Origin: Stenotrophomonas rhizophila
GTDB taxonomy: Bacteria; Pseudomonadota; Gammaproteobacteria; Xanthomonadales; Xanthomonadaceae
Assembly: GCF_000661955.1 (NCBI RefSeq)
Contig: NZ_CP007597.1
Location: 3,026,755 to 3,090,754, forward strand
Length of the DNA: 64,000 bases
Direction: 5' to 3'
Within the stretch, counting starts at the first letter, position 1, and every line of letters starts with the position of its first letter. The translations under genes and the position numbers were made by a program. Shown here piece after piece: positions 44,377 to 53,731 of this stretch. The notes beneath the pieces were generated by a model. It was not told the origin of the DNA. It made no database searches and worked only from the letters and a program-made list of their open reading frames with translations.

Positions 44377-46068
44377 TCAGGCCAGGGCCTGCTCGTGCAC
44401 GCCGGCCACCGCGCGCCCGGACGGATCGGCCATGCTGGCGAAGCTGGCGTCCCAGGCGATCGCCGCCGGCGAGGAGCACGCGATCGACTTGCCGCCCGGC
44501 ACGGTTTCCGCCGCCGCCTGGGTCGGGAAGTACTGCTCGAACACGTGGCGGTAGTAGTACGCCTCCTTGGTCTGCGGCGGGTTGTGCACGAAGCGCTTGT
44601 CGGCCGCGGCCATCACCCGGTCGCTGATCTGCGCCTCGGCATGCGCCTTCAGCCCGTCGATCCAGCCATAGCCGACCCCATCGCTGAACTGCTCCTTCTG
44701 CCGCCAGAGGATCGACTCGGGCAGGTACCCTTCGAACGCTTCGCGCAGCACGGCTTTTTCGATCCGGCGGGCGCCCTGCGGCCCCTGCCCGACCATCTTG
44801 TGCTTTGCATCGATGCGCATCGCCACGTCGAGGAACTCACGGTCCAGGAACGGCACGCGCGGCTCCACGCCCCAGGCCATCATCGACTTGTTGGCGCGCA
44901 GGCAATCGTAGTTGTTGAGTGCATCCAGCTTGCGCACCAGCTCTTCGTGGAACTCGCGTGCGTTGGGCGCCTTGTGGAAGTACAGGTAGCCGCCGAAGAT
45001 CTCGTCGCTGCCCTCGCCGGACAGCACCATCTTCACCCCCATCGCCTTGATCCGCCGCGCCAGCAGGAACATCGGCGTGGAGGCGCGAATGGTGGTGACG
45101 TCGTAGGTTTCCACGTGGCGGATCACCTCCGGCAGCGCGTCAAGGCCTTCTTCGAAGGTGTACTCGAAGCCGTGGTGCACGGTGCCCAGCGCCTCGGCGG
45201 CGATGGCTGCGGCGGCCAGGTCGGGCGAGCCCTTCAGGCCGATGGCGAACGAATGCAGCCGCGGCCACCACGCTTCGCTCTGGTCGCCATCCTCGATGCG
45301 GTGCCGTGCGTAGCGCGCGGCGACCGCTGCCACCAGCGAGGAATCCAGCCCGCCGGACAACAGCACGCCGTACGGCACGTCGGTCATCAACTGGCGGTGC
45401 ACCGCACGCTCGAAGGCTTCGCGCAGTTCCACCCGGTCGGCCTCCACCCCTTCCACCGCGTCGTAGTCACGCCACGGCCGCACGTAGTAGCGGGTGAGCG
45501 TATCGGTGGCGCTGTCGTACCAGTGGCCCGGCGGGAACTGCGCGGCATCGGCGCAGATGTCCACCAGCGACTTCAGTTCCGAGGCGACCACCAGGCGACC
45601 GTCCTTGTCGTGGCCCCAGTACAGCGGCACCACGCCGATCGGATCACGCGCGATCAGCACGCGCTGCTGGTCGCGGTCCCACAGCGCGAAGGCGAAGATG
45701 CCGTTGAGGCGGTTGAGGACGGAGGCCGGGCTGTCTTCGCGGTACAACGCGTTGATGACTTCGCAGTCCGAGCCGGTCTGGAACGCGTAGGGCTGGGCCA
45801 GTTCGGCCTTCAGTTCGGTGTGGTTGTAGATCTCGCCGTTGACGGCCAGGGCCAAGCCGCCGTCCTGCGACAGCAGCGGCTGCGAGCCACCGGCGGGATC
45901 GACGATCGCCAGGCGTTCGTGGACCAGGATGGCGCCGGCATCGACGTACACCCCGCTCCAGTCCGGGCCGCGATGGCGCTGGCGCTGGGACAGGTCCAGC
46001 GCATGGCGGCGCAGAGCGGGAAGGTCGTCGCCAGCCTGCAGGCCGAAAATACCGAAGATCGAACACAT
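44377..46068 (-). CDS. asnB: asparagine synthase (glutamine-hydrolysing) AsnB
   Basis: A 563-residue enzyme making Asn from Asp, Gln and ATP. Cys2 is the glutaminase nucleophile (MCSIFGIFG), followed by RGPDWSGVY and NGEIYNH; the synthetase domain has the PP-loop LLSGGLDSS and GEGSDEIFGGY. Compared with E. coli AsnB (554) the C-terminus is slightly longer. AGGAG lies eight bases before the ATG. Upstream is an Asn-rich leader peptide and terminator, so expression is probably set by charged tRNA-Asn. Confidence 0.96.
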   Translation of the reverse strand: MCSIFGIFGLQAGDDLPALRRHALDLSQRQRHRGPDWSGVYVDAGAILVHERLAIVDPAGGSQPLLSQDGGLALAVNGEIYNHTELKAELAQPYAFQTGSDCEVINALYREDSPASVLNRLNGIFAFALWDRDQQRVLIARDPIGVVPLYWGHDKDGRLVVASELKSLVDICADAAQFPPGHWYDSATDTLTRYYVRPWRDYDAVEGVEADRVELREAFERAVHRQLMTDVPYGVLLSGGLDSSLVAAVAARYARHRIEDGDQSEAWWPRLHSFAIGLKGSPDLAAAAIAAEALGTVHHGFEYTFEEGLDALPEVIRHVETYDVTTIRASTPMFLLARRIKAMGVKMVLSGEGSDEIFGGYLYFHKAPNAREFHEELVRKLDALNNYDCLRANKSMMAWGVEPRVPFLDREFLDVAMRIDAKHKMVGQGPQGARRIEKAVLREAFEGYLPESILWRQKEQFSDGVGYGWIDGLKAHAEAQISDRVMAAADKRFVHNPPQTKEAYYYRHVFEQYFPTQAAAETVPGGKSIACSSPAAIAWDASFASMADPSGRAVAGVHEQALA

Positions 46069-46123
46069 GGGAACAGCTCCTGATGATGGGGGATTACACG
46101 TGGTGCATGCGTTCGAGCGGCCA

Positions 46124-46153
46124 TAAAAAAACCCGCATCGGTCGATGCGGGTT
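46124..46153 (-). terminator. attenuator terminator upstream of asnB
   Basis: On the minus strand AACCCGCATC/GATGCGGGTT pair around a 4-base loop, followed by seven U. It lies 28 bases after the leader peptide stop and 56 bases before asnB. Its 5' arm (46153-46143) can instead pair over 9 bases with CGATGCGGG inside the leader (46206-46198), forming an antiterminator. Confidence 0.85.
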
Positions 46154-46180
46154 TTCTGGAGTCCGGGCGTGTTGCTTGTA

Positions 46181-46279
46181 CTAGCCCTGGTCGCAGTCCC
46201 GCATCGGCCGCGCACGATTATTCGCGCGCAGATTGCTGCGGTTGGTATTGGTGACGGCGGTGGCCAGGAACGAGGGCAT
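46181..46279 (-). CDS. asnB leader peptide (Asn-rich)
   Basis: A 32-codon ORF with Asn at positions 11, 13, 16, 20 and 21 (codons AAT, AAC, AAT, AAT, AAT), where AAT is expected to be the rarer Asn codon in this GC-rich genome. Stalling at the first three Asn codons would leave segment 46206-46198 free to form the antiterminator; translation to the TAG at 46181 would cover it and let the terminator form. No clear Shine-Dalgarno exists, and the predicted start of transcription falls at or next to the ATG, so it could be translated leaderless. Confidence 0.75.
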   Translation of the reverse strand: MPSFLATAVTNTNRSNLRANNRARPMRDCDQG

Positions 46280-46285
46280 GGATCG

Positions 46286-46314
46286 ACCGTAACCGGGTTT
46301 TGGCGGCCGTGCAA
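46286..46314 (-). promoter_or_regulatory. predicted asnB promoter
   Basis: On the minus strand, -35 TTGCAC (46314-46309), 17-base spacer, -10 TACGGT (46291-46286). Transcription would start near 46279, the first base of the leader peptide. Confidence 0.5.
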
Positions 46315-46406
46315 CTGTTGCGATGGCAACCATGCGGCCGCCGGCACCGCAGGGGTACAGCCGACCGGGGCGATAATCACGCCCCCCTCTGCACGACCCG
46401 GCTGGA

Positions 46407-47285
46407 ATGACCCTTCGCATCGGACGCACCGCCCCCCGCGTGGGCGGCATCGCCCTCACCCTTGCCCTGGCCGCCTGCGCCAGCGCGCCGTCACGCACCC
46501 CCGCTGCGCTGGTCCAGGCGGTGGAGGCCAAGGCCGTCGACGGCCGCTTCGACAGCGCCTGGGAGGCGGCCCGCACCTATGAACGGTTCAACGACCCACG
46601 TGCAGTGGGCTGGTACGAGCGCGCCGCCAAAGCCACGCCGTGGACGTTCCACAATCCCCAGGCCGAAGAGGCGCTGGGCCGGATCTGGACCGACGGCCAG
46701 CTGCTGCACGGCGACGGCCCGCACGTGGTCCAGGGCGCCGCGCTGCGCCCCTCGCCGCGCCGGGCCGAGCGCTGGTACCGCGCCGCCGCCGAGCACGGCA
46801 ACCCGATGGCCATGCTGATGCTGGCCCGGTTCCATCGCGAGCGTGGCGAAGCCGCCAGCGCTTTGCGCTGGGACCTGCGCGCGACGATCTACAACCACAT
46901 GCCCTCCGAATCGTCGCGGCTGCCGCAGGCCATCGCGCCGCAGGACGACGCACTGCACCCGCTCGTGCTGGACATCCAGAAACGCGCCCGGCGCGGCGAC
47001 GCCGACGCCCAAGTGGACCTGGGCACGCTGTATGAAACCGGGATGGGCGGCCTGCCCCGCGATGGCAACCAGGCGCTGCGCTGGTACCGCCAGGCAGGCG
47101 ACCAGGGCAATGTCTACGGGCAGTACTTCAGCGGTCTGCTGCTCGGCCGTGGCCGCGCCGGCGTGACCCGCGACCTGGACGCCGCCGCCGGCTGGTTTGC
47201 CAGGGCCGAGGCGCAGCGGTTCTACCTGGCCGGCGAATCGTACTGGCGCGAGCGGATCAAACCGCCCTTCTGGACCTTCGATTGA
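46407..47285 (+). CDS. Sel1-repeat (SEL1/TPR-like) lipoprotein
   Basis: A 292-residue protein with a LAAC lipobox (Cys24) and several Sel1-like helical repeats (AERWYRAAAEHGNPMAMLMLARF; ADAQVDLGTLYETGMGGLPRDGNQALRWYRQAGDQGN; ending DLDAAAGWFARAEAQ). Such proteins are periplasmic or membrane-attached scaffolds. It is divergent from asnB. The specific function is unknown. Confidence 0.85.
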   Translation: MTLRIGRTAPRVGGIALTLALAACASAPSRTPAALVQAVEAKAVDGRFDSAWEAARTYERFNDPRAVGWYERAAKATPWTFHNPQAEEALGRIWTDGQLLHGDGPHVVQGAALRPSPRRAERWYRAAAEHGNPMAMLMLARFHRERGEAASALRWDLRATIYNHMPSESSRLPQAIAPQDDALHPLVLDIQKRARRGDADAQVDLGTLYETGMGGLPRDGNQALRWYRQAGDQGNVYGQYFSGLLLGRGRAGVTRDLDAAAGWFARAEAQRFYLAGESYWRERIKPPFWTFD

Positions 47286-47317
47286 CGCCCCCGGTGATCG
47301 GCTGCCCGCCCACCCCG

Positions 47318-47508
47318 GTAGAGCCGACCGTTGGTCGGCTACCTACCCACCCGACCCGGGTAGAGCCGACCGTTGGTCGGCTACACGTCCACCCAACCCG
47401 GTAGAGCCGACCGTTGGTCGGCTGCACGTCCAACCAACCCGGTAGAGCCGACCGTTGGTCGGCTGCACGTGCCAGCGTCAACGGCAGCCGACCAACGGTC
47501 GGCTCTAC
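47318..47508. repeat. array of five SMAG palindromes
   Basis: Four direct copies at 47318, 47360, 47401 and 47442 (period about 41 bases) are followed by an inverted copy at 47486-47508. Spacers contain CACGTCCA(A/C)CC(A/C)ACCCG-like sequence, so the array grew by tandem duplication of repeat plus spacer. Confidence 0.92.
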
Positions 47509-47510
47509 CC

Positions 47511-47557
47511 CGGATTGAACGTCGGATATCGCATCGGATCGAATATCGGATTGAACG
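47511..47557 (+). repeat. imperfect direct repeat upstream of pentapeptide gene
   Basis: CGGATTGAACG occurs at 47511 and 47547, with CGGATATCG/CGAATATCGG variants between. Purpose unknown; it could be part of the promoter region of the next gene. Confidence 0.4.
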
Positions 47558-47644
47558 ACTTCCTGCGCGCGGGAAAGCTTTGTACACACTCCGCACCCAC
47601 CTTCAAGACTCCCGCCCACGCCACACATCACCCAGAATGGCCGC

Positions 47645-48328
47645 ATGACCACCGCCATTTTCCGCGACGACACCATCACCCGCGCGCGCATGCAGACGAT
47701 CATCGCCGCGCATCCGCGTGCCGCCGTCTTCGAGGGCTGCAACTTCGACCAGGGCGACTTTTCGCGACTGGACATGGACGGCTTCCAGTTCAACCAGTGC
47801 TCGGTGGCCGGTGCGAACTGGCTGGCCGCGTCGCTGGAAGAAAGCCAGTGGCTGAAGTGCCGGGGCGGGCAGTGCGACTTCAGTTCGGCGCTGCTCAGCG
47901 ATGCGCGCTTCTCGCATTGTGATCTGAACAACAGTCACTGGCGCCGCGCCACCCTGTCCTCGGTGCAGTTCCACGACTGCAAGCTCACCGGCGTGCACCT
48001 GCAGGAAGTGACCGGCTGGGCACTGGAATTCCGCGATTGCCTGCTGGTCAGTGCCGACCTGCGCGGCCTTTCGTTCCGCAAGGCAGACCTGCAGGGCATG
48101 GATTTTTCCGATGCGGAGCTGTCCGGCTTTGATTTCCGCGATGCGGTATTCAGCGGCGGCAGCCTGCGCAACGCACAGACCCGGCTGACCCGGTTCGAGG
48201 GCGCCGACCTGCGCGGCACCGACATCAGCGGGCTCAACGTGATGGACGCCAAGCTGTTCAAGAAGGCGGTGATTTCGCAGCAGCAGGCGGCCGCCGCGCT
48301 GGCCGCGTTCGGGTTGATCGTGGCGTAA
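47645..48328 (+). CDS. pentapeptide-repeat protein
   Basis: A 227-residue protein of A(D/N)LXX-type repeats: FxxCxF/DFSxxxL early and SADLRGLSFRKADLQGMDFSDAELSGFDF later, forming a right-handed quadrilateral helix. An N-terminal non-repeat segment of about 25 residues and an Ala-rich C-terminal helix cap it. Chromosomal Qnr proteins of Stenotrophomonas belong to this superfamily, but I cannot confirm that this is one of them; other pentapeptide proteins have unknown roles. Confidence 0.85.
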   Translation: MTTAIFRDDTITRARMQTIIAAHPRAAVFEGCNFDQGDFSRLDMDGFQFNQCSVAGANWLAASLEESQWLKCRGGQCDFSSALLSDARFSHCDLNNSHWRRATLSSVQFHDCKLTGVHLQEVTGWALEFRDCLLVSADLRGLSFRKADLQGMDFSDAELSGFDFRDAVFSGGSLRNAQTRLTRFEGADLRGTDISGLNVMDAKLFKKAVISQQQAAAALAAFGLIVA

Positions 48329-48333
48329 GGGCG

Positions 48334-48493
48334 AACCGACCAACGGTCGGTTCCTACCTGACCCGGTCGTTCGTCAGTGACGCGGTAGGCGCCGACCGTT
48401 GGTCGGCGCAGCACGTAAACCCGGTAGTGCCGGCCGCTGGCCGGCTCTCGTGATTGCCAGACGAAAAGGAGAGCCGGCCAGCGGCCGGCACTA
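48334..48493. repeat. SMAG copies of two stem types, with a facing pair
   Basis: Two GCCGACC-type copies (48334-48357, 48385-48409) are followed by a direct GCCGGCC-type copy (48424-48447) facing an inverted one (48471-48493). They separate the convergent pentapeptide and dapE genes. Confidence 0.85.
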
Positions 48494-48524
48494 ATCGAGC
48501 GGCGGTTGATTCAACCCGATGGCG

Positions 48525-49652
48525 TCAGGCGAGCAAACGCTCTATCAACCGCTGGTACAACGCCGGCAGCGCCTCCAGATCCGCGACCCGCACGTTCTCG
48601 TCCACCTGGTGGATGCTGGCATTCACCGGCCCCACTTCGATGCATTGCGCGCCCAGCGGTGCGATGAAGCGCGCGTCGGAGGTGCCGCCGCCGGTGCTTT
48701 CTTCCGGCGGTGCGCCGGCGAATTCGCCCAGCACCTCACGCGCCACGCGGCGCAGGGTGCCTTCCGGGGTGTAGAACGGCTCGCCGCTGCGATGCCACTT
48801 CAGCGTGTAGTCCAGGCCATGCGCATCCAGCAGCGCGCCGGTGGCCTGCTCCAGCGTCGGCGCGTTCCAGTGCGGGTTGTAGCGCAGGTTGAACAGCACC
48901 TGCAGCTCGCCCGGAATCACATTGTTGGCCCCGGTACCGGCATGGATGTTGGACACCTGCAGGCTGGTCGGCGGGAAACTCTCGAAGCCATCGTCCCAGT
49001 GCCGTGCGGTGAGCTCGGCCAGTGCTGCAGCGGCCAGATGGATCGGATTGCGCGCCTTGTCCGGATACGCCACATGGCCCTGCACACCCTTCACCGTCAG
49101 CGTCGCTGACAGGCTGCCGCGGCGGCCCACACGCAGCAGGTCGCCCAGCACCGCGGTGGAGGACGGCTCACCGGTGATGCACCAGTCGATGGCCTGGCCG
49201 CGTTCGCGGAAGATGTCGGCCACGCGACGCACGCCGTCGATGGCATCGCCTTCCTCGTCGCTGGTCAGCAGCACGGCCAACGTGCCGGGATGCTCGGGAT
49301 GGGCAGCCACGAACTGCTCGGCGGCCACCACGAACGCGGCCACGCTGCCTTTCATGTCCGCCGCACCGCGCCCGTACAGCACGCCATCACGGATCTGCGG
49401 ATCGAACGGATCGCTGGTCCAGGCCTCGACCGGGCCGGTCGGCACCACGTCGGTATGCCCGAGCAGCACCAGCACCGGCGCGCCTTGGCCATGGGTGGCC
49501 CACAGGTTGTCGACCTCGCCCAGGCGCAGGTGTTCGCAGTGGAAGCCGGCAGCCGCCAGCCGCGCGGCCAGCAACGGCTGGCACCCGGCGTCGTCGGGGG
49601 TGACCGACCGCCGTGCGATCAGGTCGCAGGTCAGCGCAAGCACATCGCTCAC
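48525..49652 (-). CDS. dapE: succinyl-diaminopimelate desuccinylase
   Basis: A 375-residue M20-family di-zinc enzyme of lysine/diaminopimelate synthesis: [11 protein letters not shown] and [10 protein letters not shown] metal ligands, SDEEGDA with the catalytic Glu, and the dimerisation domain. It starts at GTG 49652, inside a GTGA overlap with the upstream gene. The longer frame (to 50093) is antisense-like and rejected. It completes the step after DapD/DapC in the same operon. Confidence 0.95.
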   Translation of the reverse strand: MSDVLALTCDLIARRSVTPDDAGCQPLLAARLAAAGFHCEHLRLGEVDNLWATHGQGAPVLVLLGHTDVVPTGPVEAWTSDPFDPQIRDGVLYGRGAADMKGSVAAFVVAAEQFVAAHPEHPGTLAVLLTSDEEGDAIDGVRRVADIFRERGQAIDWCITGEPSSTAVLGDLLRVGRRGSLSATLTVKGVQGHVAYPDKARNPIHLAAAALAELTARHWDDGFESFPPTSLQVSNIHAGTGANNVIPGELQVLFNLRYNPHWNAPTLEQATGALLDAHGLDYTLKWHRSGEPFYTPEGTLRRVAREVLGEFAGAPPEESTGGGTSDARFIAPLGAQCIEVGPVNASIHQVDENVRVADLEALPALYQRLIERLLA

Positions 49653-50011
49653 GCGCCCACCCCGAAACGCTGCTTGAAGCCGTTGTCGGTGAAGCCCTGG
49701 GTCATCACGCCATCGGCGGTGACCACCACCGGGCGCTTGATCAACTGCGGGTGCTCCCGCAACAGCAGCTTCCACTCGGCATCGGACGCGGCCGCCTTGC
49801 GGTTGTCCGGCAACTGCCGCCAGGTGGTCGACGATTTGTTGACCAGGGCAGCGAAGCCGCCCGCCTGCCCGGCCCAGTCGACCAGCGTTTCCGGTGTCGG
49901 CTTCGCTTCGCGGTAGTCGACAAACGCATACGGCACCGCGAAACGATCCAGCCACTTGGTGGCCTTCTTGCAGGTGTCGCAGTTCTTCAACCCATACACG
50001 GTGGTGGTCAT
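49649..50011 (-). CDS. ArsC/Spx-family (YffB-like) protein
   Basis: A 120-residue thioredoxin-fold protein with CDTCKKA near the N-terminus (CxxC form) and KRPVVV near the cis-Pro. YffB-like members are often next to dapE and are not proven arsenate reductases. It overlaps dapE and sits 8 bases after dapD. Confidence 0.85.
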   Translation of the reverse strand: MTTTVYGLKNCDTCKKATKWLDRFAVPYAFVDYREAKPTPETLVDWAGQAGGFAALVNKSSTTWRQLPDNRKAAASDAEWKLLLREHPQLIKRPVVVTADGVMTQGFTDNGFKQRFGVGA

Positions 50012-50019
50012 GGCAGGAC

Positions 50020-51093
50020 TCAGTCCGCCAGACCGCGCAGCAGGTCGTTGACGCTGGTCTTGCTGCGGGTCTTGGCGTCCACCTGCTTGACAATCACCGC
50101 GCAGTACAGCGAGTGCGAGCCGTCCTTGGACGGCAGCTGGCCGGACACCACCACGCTGTACGGCGGCACCGAGCCGTAGCTGATTTCGCCGGTGGCACGG
50201 TTGTACACGCGCGTGCTCTGGCCCAGGAACACGCCCATGCCGATCACGCTGTGGTGGCCGACCACGAAGCCTTCCACCACTTCCGAACGGGCGCCGATGA
50301 AGCAATGGTCTTCGATGATGGTCGGGCTGGCCTGCAGCGGCTCGAGCACGCCACCGATGCCGGCGCCGCCGGACAGGTGGCAATGCTTGCCGATCTGCGC
50401 GCACGAACCCACCGTGGCCCAGGTGTCCACCATGGTGCCTTCGCCGACGTAGGCGCCGATGTTGGTGAAGCTCGGCATCAGCACCACGTCCTTGCCGAAA
50501 TACGTCCCGCGACGGGCAATCGCACCGGGCACCACGCGCACGCCGGCGCGGCGGAACTTGGCCTCGTCGAAACCGGCAAAGCGCGATTCCACCTTGTCCC
50601 AGAACGGTGCGGGACGCGCGTCGACCACGGCCATGTCGTTGACGCGGAAGTACAGCAGCACCGCCTTCTTCAGCCACTCGTTGACCTTCCAGCCGCCGTG
50701 GCCATCGGGCTCGGCCACGCGGAACTCACCGGTTTCCAGGCCGTCGATGACGCGCCCGACCAGCGGCTTGGTCGAGCCTTCCAGCTCATGCAGGGTCAGC
50801 GTGGCACGGCGCTCGAAGGCGCTCTCGATGCCGAACTTCAGCTCTTCCACGCCCGGCGTGGCCGGCTTGCGCAGCGACTTGCGGGCAATGGTGGCATCGC
50901 GGCTGGCGCTGCGCTTGGCCGCGCTCTCGGCCGGGGTGGCGGTCTTGCTGGCCGGGGCCTTCTTCGCAGCGGGCTTCTTCACCGCCGGCACCTTGGCGGC
51001 GGCAACGGGCTTCTTCACGGCGGCCGGTGCGGCAGCGGTCTTCTTGGCTGCCGCGGTCTTGGCGGCAGTCTTCTTGGCGGGCTTGGTGGCCAT
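50020..51093 (-). CDS. dapD: tetrahydrodipicolinate N-succinyltransferase with histone-like tail
   Basis: A 357-residue enzyme; residues from about 83 align with the usual 274-residue DapD ([25 protein letters not shown], then left-handed beta-helix hexapeptides [17 protein letters not shown] and the C-terminal [14 protein letters not shown]). The first 80 residues are an added Lys/Ala/Pro-rich chain (repeats like KKPAAKKAP), resembling histone H1 or AlgP tails. It adds succinyl to tetrahydrodipicolinate in lysine/peptidoglycan synthesis. The ATG at 51093 overlaps the glnD stop by a base. Confidence 0.94.
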   Translation of the reverse strand: MATKPAKKTAAKTAAAKKTAAAPAAVKKPVAAAKVPAVKKPAAKKAPASKTATPAESAAKRSASRDATIARKSLRKPATPGVEELKFGIESAFERRATLTLHELEGSTKPLVGRVIDGLETGEFRVAEPDGHGGWKVNEWLKKAVLLYFRVNDMAVVDARPAPFWDKVESRFAGFDEAKFRRAGVRVVPGAIARRGTYFGKDVVLMPSFTNIGAYVGEGTMVDTWATVGSCAQIGKHCHLSGGAGIGGVLEPLQASPTIIEDHCFIGARSEVVEGFVVGHHSVIGMGVFLGQSTRVYNRATGEISYGSVPPYSVVVSGQLPSKDGSHSLYCAVIVKQVDAKTRSKTSVNDLLRGLAD

Positions 51094-53729
51094 CAGTGGG
51101 GGTCTCCGGCGTTTCGATCGGGGTCCAGGCACGCGAGCATCGCGTCGTGCAGCTGCTGCCTGGCAGATTCGGTAAGGGGGTGGTCGTGCTCATCGCTGAT
51201 CACGAACATGTCTTCGGCGCGCTCGCCGAAGGTGGCGATGCGCGCGTCGTGCACGCGCAGTCGCTGGTTGCGCAGCACGAACGCCACGTCGGCCAGCAGG
51301 CCGGGGCGATCAGGGGCGATCAGGCTGAAACGGGTGCCGGGGCTGCCATCGCTGCCGTCGCGGAACTCGATGCGCGGCGCGAAACGGAAATGCCGCAGCT
51401 GGCGCGGGATCACCCGCCGCGAAGGTCGCAGGCGGGTCAGGTCGCCGGCCAGCGCATCGCGCAGCGCGGCTTCCAGGCGTGGCGCGTCACCGTCGGCGAA
51501 GCTGTCGGCCGGGGTCACTTCGAAGGTATCGAAAATGGTGTCGACCGGGCCGTCCAGCACGCGCGCACGGTGAATGCCGTAGCCCTTGCGGTCCAGTGTC
51601 ATCACGATCGCGGCGAACAGGCCATCGCGGTCCGGCGACTGCACGAACACTTCCAGTGCGTGGTCGTCCGGGGTGATCCGGCGCACCTTGACCAACGTCT
51701 GGCCAGGCTTCACCGGCACGAGTGCGGCGGCCTGCCAGGCCAGCTGCTCCGGGCGCAGGCGGATGAAACTTTCGTCGGGCATCACCGCGAACTGGCGATC
51801 GATGGTGGCGTCGTCGTAGCCGCGCTCGCGCACCAGCGCACGCACCGAATCCCGCGCTTCGGCGACGCGCTCGGCGGCCGGCATCTGGTTTTCCAGGCCG
51901 TCGCGCAGCGCGCGCCGTGCGGCGAAATACAGGTCCGCCAGCAGCCGGTCCTTCCACGCATTCCACAGCTTGGGGCTGGTGCCGGCGATGTCGGCACAGG
52001 TCAGCAGGTACAGGTAGTCCAGGCGGTCGCGGCTGCCCACCAGCGTGGCGAAACGGTGGATCACCTCCGGGTCGGAGATGTCCTGCTTCTGCGCGGTCAC
52101 CGACATGCGCAGGTGCTGTTCCACCAGCCATGCCACCAGTTCGGTGTCCGACGTGCTCAGCGCATGCGCCTGGCAGAACGCGCGCGCATCCACCGCGCCC
52201 AGTTCGGAGTGGTCGCCACCGCGGCCCTTGGCGATGTCATGGAACAGCCCAGCGAGCAGCAGCAGTTCGGGCTTGCGCAGGCGCGGCCACACTTCGTGGG
52301 CGATCGAGAAACGGTCGTCGGCGCGGCTGCTGGCGAACAGGCCGATGTTCCGCAGCACCATCAGCGTGTGCTGGTCCACGGTGTATACATGGAACAGGTC
52401 GAACTGCATGCGCCCGGACACCTGCGCGAAGGCTGGTACCCACTGGCCCAGCACGCCCAGCCGCGCCATCCGTGCCAGCGTATCGACCGCGCGCGGGCTG
52501 CGCAGCAGCGCCATGAACTGTTCGCGCGCCGCGACGCTGGCATCGGTGTAGGCCGGCAGCTCCGGCAGCGCTTCGGCCAGCGCACGCGCGGTGAGCGAAT
52601 GCAGGCCGCGCACATCGGGGTTGTAGGCCCAGCTGGAGAACAGCGCGAACACTTGTTCGATGTCGCCCTGCGGCCAGCGCGCGTCGTTGGCGGCCAGGTA
52701 GCCGCGGCGCAGCGAGAAGCCCACGCTGACCGGCTCGGGCACCGCTTCGCCGTCGAACTGTTCCTCGAAGCGCTGCAGCAGCCGGTCGCTGATCCGCCGC
52801 ACCACGCTGGCGCTGCGGTAGAAGCCCTGCATCATCTTTTCCACGGCCAGGCTTTCAAGGTCATCCTCGAAGCCCAATCGCGCGGCCAGGGTTTTCTGGT
52901 AGTCGAAGCGCAGGCGTTCTTCGGGGCGGTTGGCCACCAGATGCAGGCCGAAGCGCAGCCGCGCCAGCGCGCAGCGTTCGCGCTTCAGCGCGGCCGCTTC
53001 GTCGGCGCCCAGATGGCCCAACCCGACCAGCGCTTCAAGGTCGCGCACGCCGAACGCACGCAGGGCCATCCAGCCCAGCGTATTGAGATCACGCAGCCCA
53101 CCCGGGCCGTCCTTGATGTCCGGTTCCAGGTTGTCGGCGGTGTCGCCGAAGCGCTGGTGGCGGGCAAGCAGCTCTTCGCGCTTGGCCAGGAAGAATTCGC
53201 GCGGCGGCCACAGGCCGTCGGTGTTGACTGCCGCCTTCAGCGCGAGGCGTGCCGCCTCGTCGGCCAGCAGCGGCCGCGACTCGATCAGCGCGGTCATCAC
53301 GGTTTGATCCGCACTGGCCTCGATGCATTCGGCCGCCGAGCGCACCGCGTGGCTGACCGGCAGCCCGCAGTCCCAGAGCAGCGCGAACAGCCGCGCCAGG
53401 CTGGGTTCGTGCTGGCGCTGGTGACCGGGCTCGCCGAAGACCAGCAGGTCGATGTCCGAGCGCGGGAACAGTTCGCCGCGTCCGTAACCGCCCACGGCAA
53501 ACAGCGCCAGGCCGCTACCGGCCGGCAGGCAACGCTGCCAGGCCAGCCGGATCAGGTGGTCGGCCGCACGCGCGCGCAACGCCAGCAGGCGCTCGATGTT
53601 GTCGCCCTGGTCGAAGCGGCGGTACAGCCGCGCGTCGGTCTGCTGCAGCGATTGCCGCGCCAGCGCCGACCATTCCAGGTCGGTGACGGACGCTGCCGGC
53701 GCGTCCAGCATCGGGCTCGCCGGCAACAT
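51093..53729 (-). CDS. glnD: [protein-PII] uridylyltransferase GlnD
   Basis: An 878-residue nitrogen sensor: nucleotidyltransferase domain ([20 protein letters not shown]), HD domain ([17 protein letters not shown]) that removes UMP, and two C-terminal ACT domains ([37 protein letters not shown]) that bind glutamine. It uridylylates PII when glutamine is low. Start at 53729; an ATG six codons later is possible. It lies two bases after map. Confidence 0.96.
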   Translation of the reverse strand: MLPASPMLDAPAASVTDLEWSALARQSLQQTDARLYRRFDQGDNIERLLALRARAADHLIRLAWQRCLPAGSGLALFAVGGYGRGELFPRSDIDLLVFGEPGHQRQHEPSLARLFALLWDCGLPVSHAVRSAAECIEASADQTVMTALIESRPLLADEAARLALKAAVNTDGLWPPREFFLAKREELLARHQRFGDTADNLEPDIKDGPGGLRDLNTLGWMALRAFGVRDLEALVGLGHLGADEAAALKRERCALARLRFGLHLVANRPEERLRFDYQKTLAARLGFEDDLESLAVEKMMQGFYRSASVVRRISDRLLQRFEEQFDGEAVPEPVSVGFSLRRGYLAANDARWPQGDIEQVFALFSSWAYNPDVRGLHSLTARALAEALPELPAYTDASVAAREQFMALLRSPRAVDTLARMARLGVLGQWVPAFAQVSGRMQFDLFHVYTVDQHTLMVLRNIGLFASSRADDRFSIAHEVWPRLRKPELLLLAGLFHDIAKGRGGDHSELGAVDARAFCQAHALSTSDTELVAWLVEQHLRMSVTAQKQDISDPEVIHRFATLVGSRDRLDYLYLLTCADIAGTSPKLWNAWKDRLLADLYFAARRALRDGLENQMPAAERVAEARDSVRALVRERGYDDATIDRQFAVMPDESFIRLRPEQLAWQAAALVPVKPGQTLVKVRRITPDDHALEVFVQSPDRDGLFAAIVMTLDRKGYGIHRARVLDGPVDTIFDTFEVTPADSFADGDAPRLEAALRDALAGDLTRLRPSRRVIPRQLRHFRFAPRIEFRDGSDGSPGTRFSLIAPDRPGLLADVAFVLRNQRLRVHDARIATFGERAEDMFVISDEHDHPLTESARQQLHDAMLACLDPDRNAGDPH

Positions 53730-53731
53730 GC

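Noticed and set aside
47318..47508. CRISPR-like array of regularly spaced repeats
   Set aside because: Repeats are palindromic SMAG elements found singly elsewhere, spacers are short (about 18 bases) and alike, and there are no cas genes.
47645..48328. Naming the pentapeptide protein as Qnr
   Set aside because: It has the right size and genus, but I could not confirm Qnr-specific loops by eye; an alignment with Smqnr would decide.
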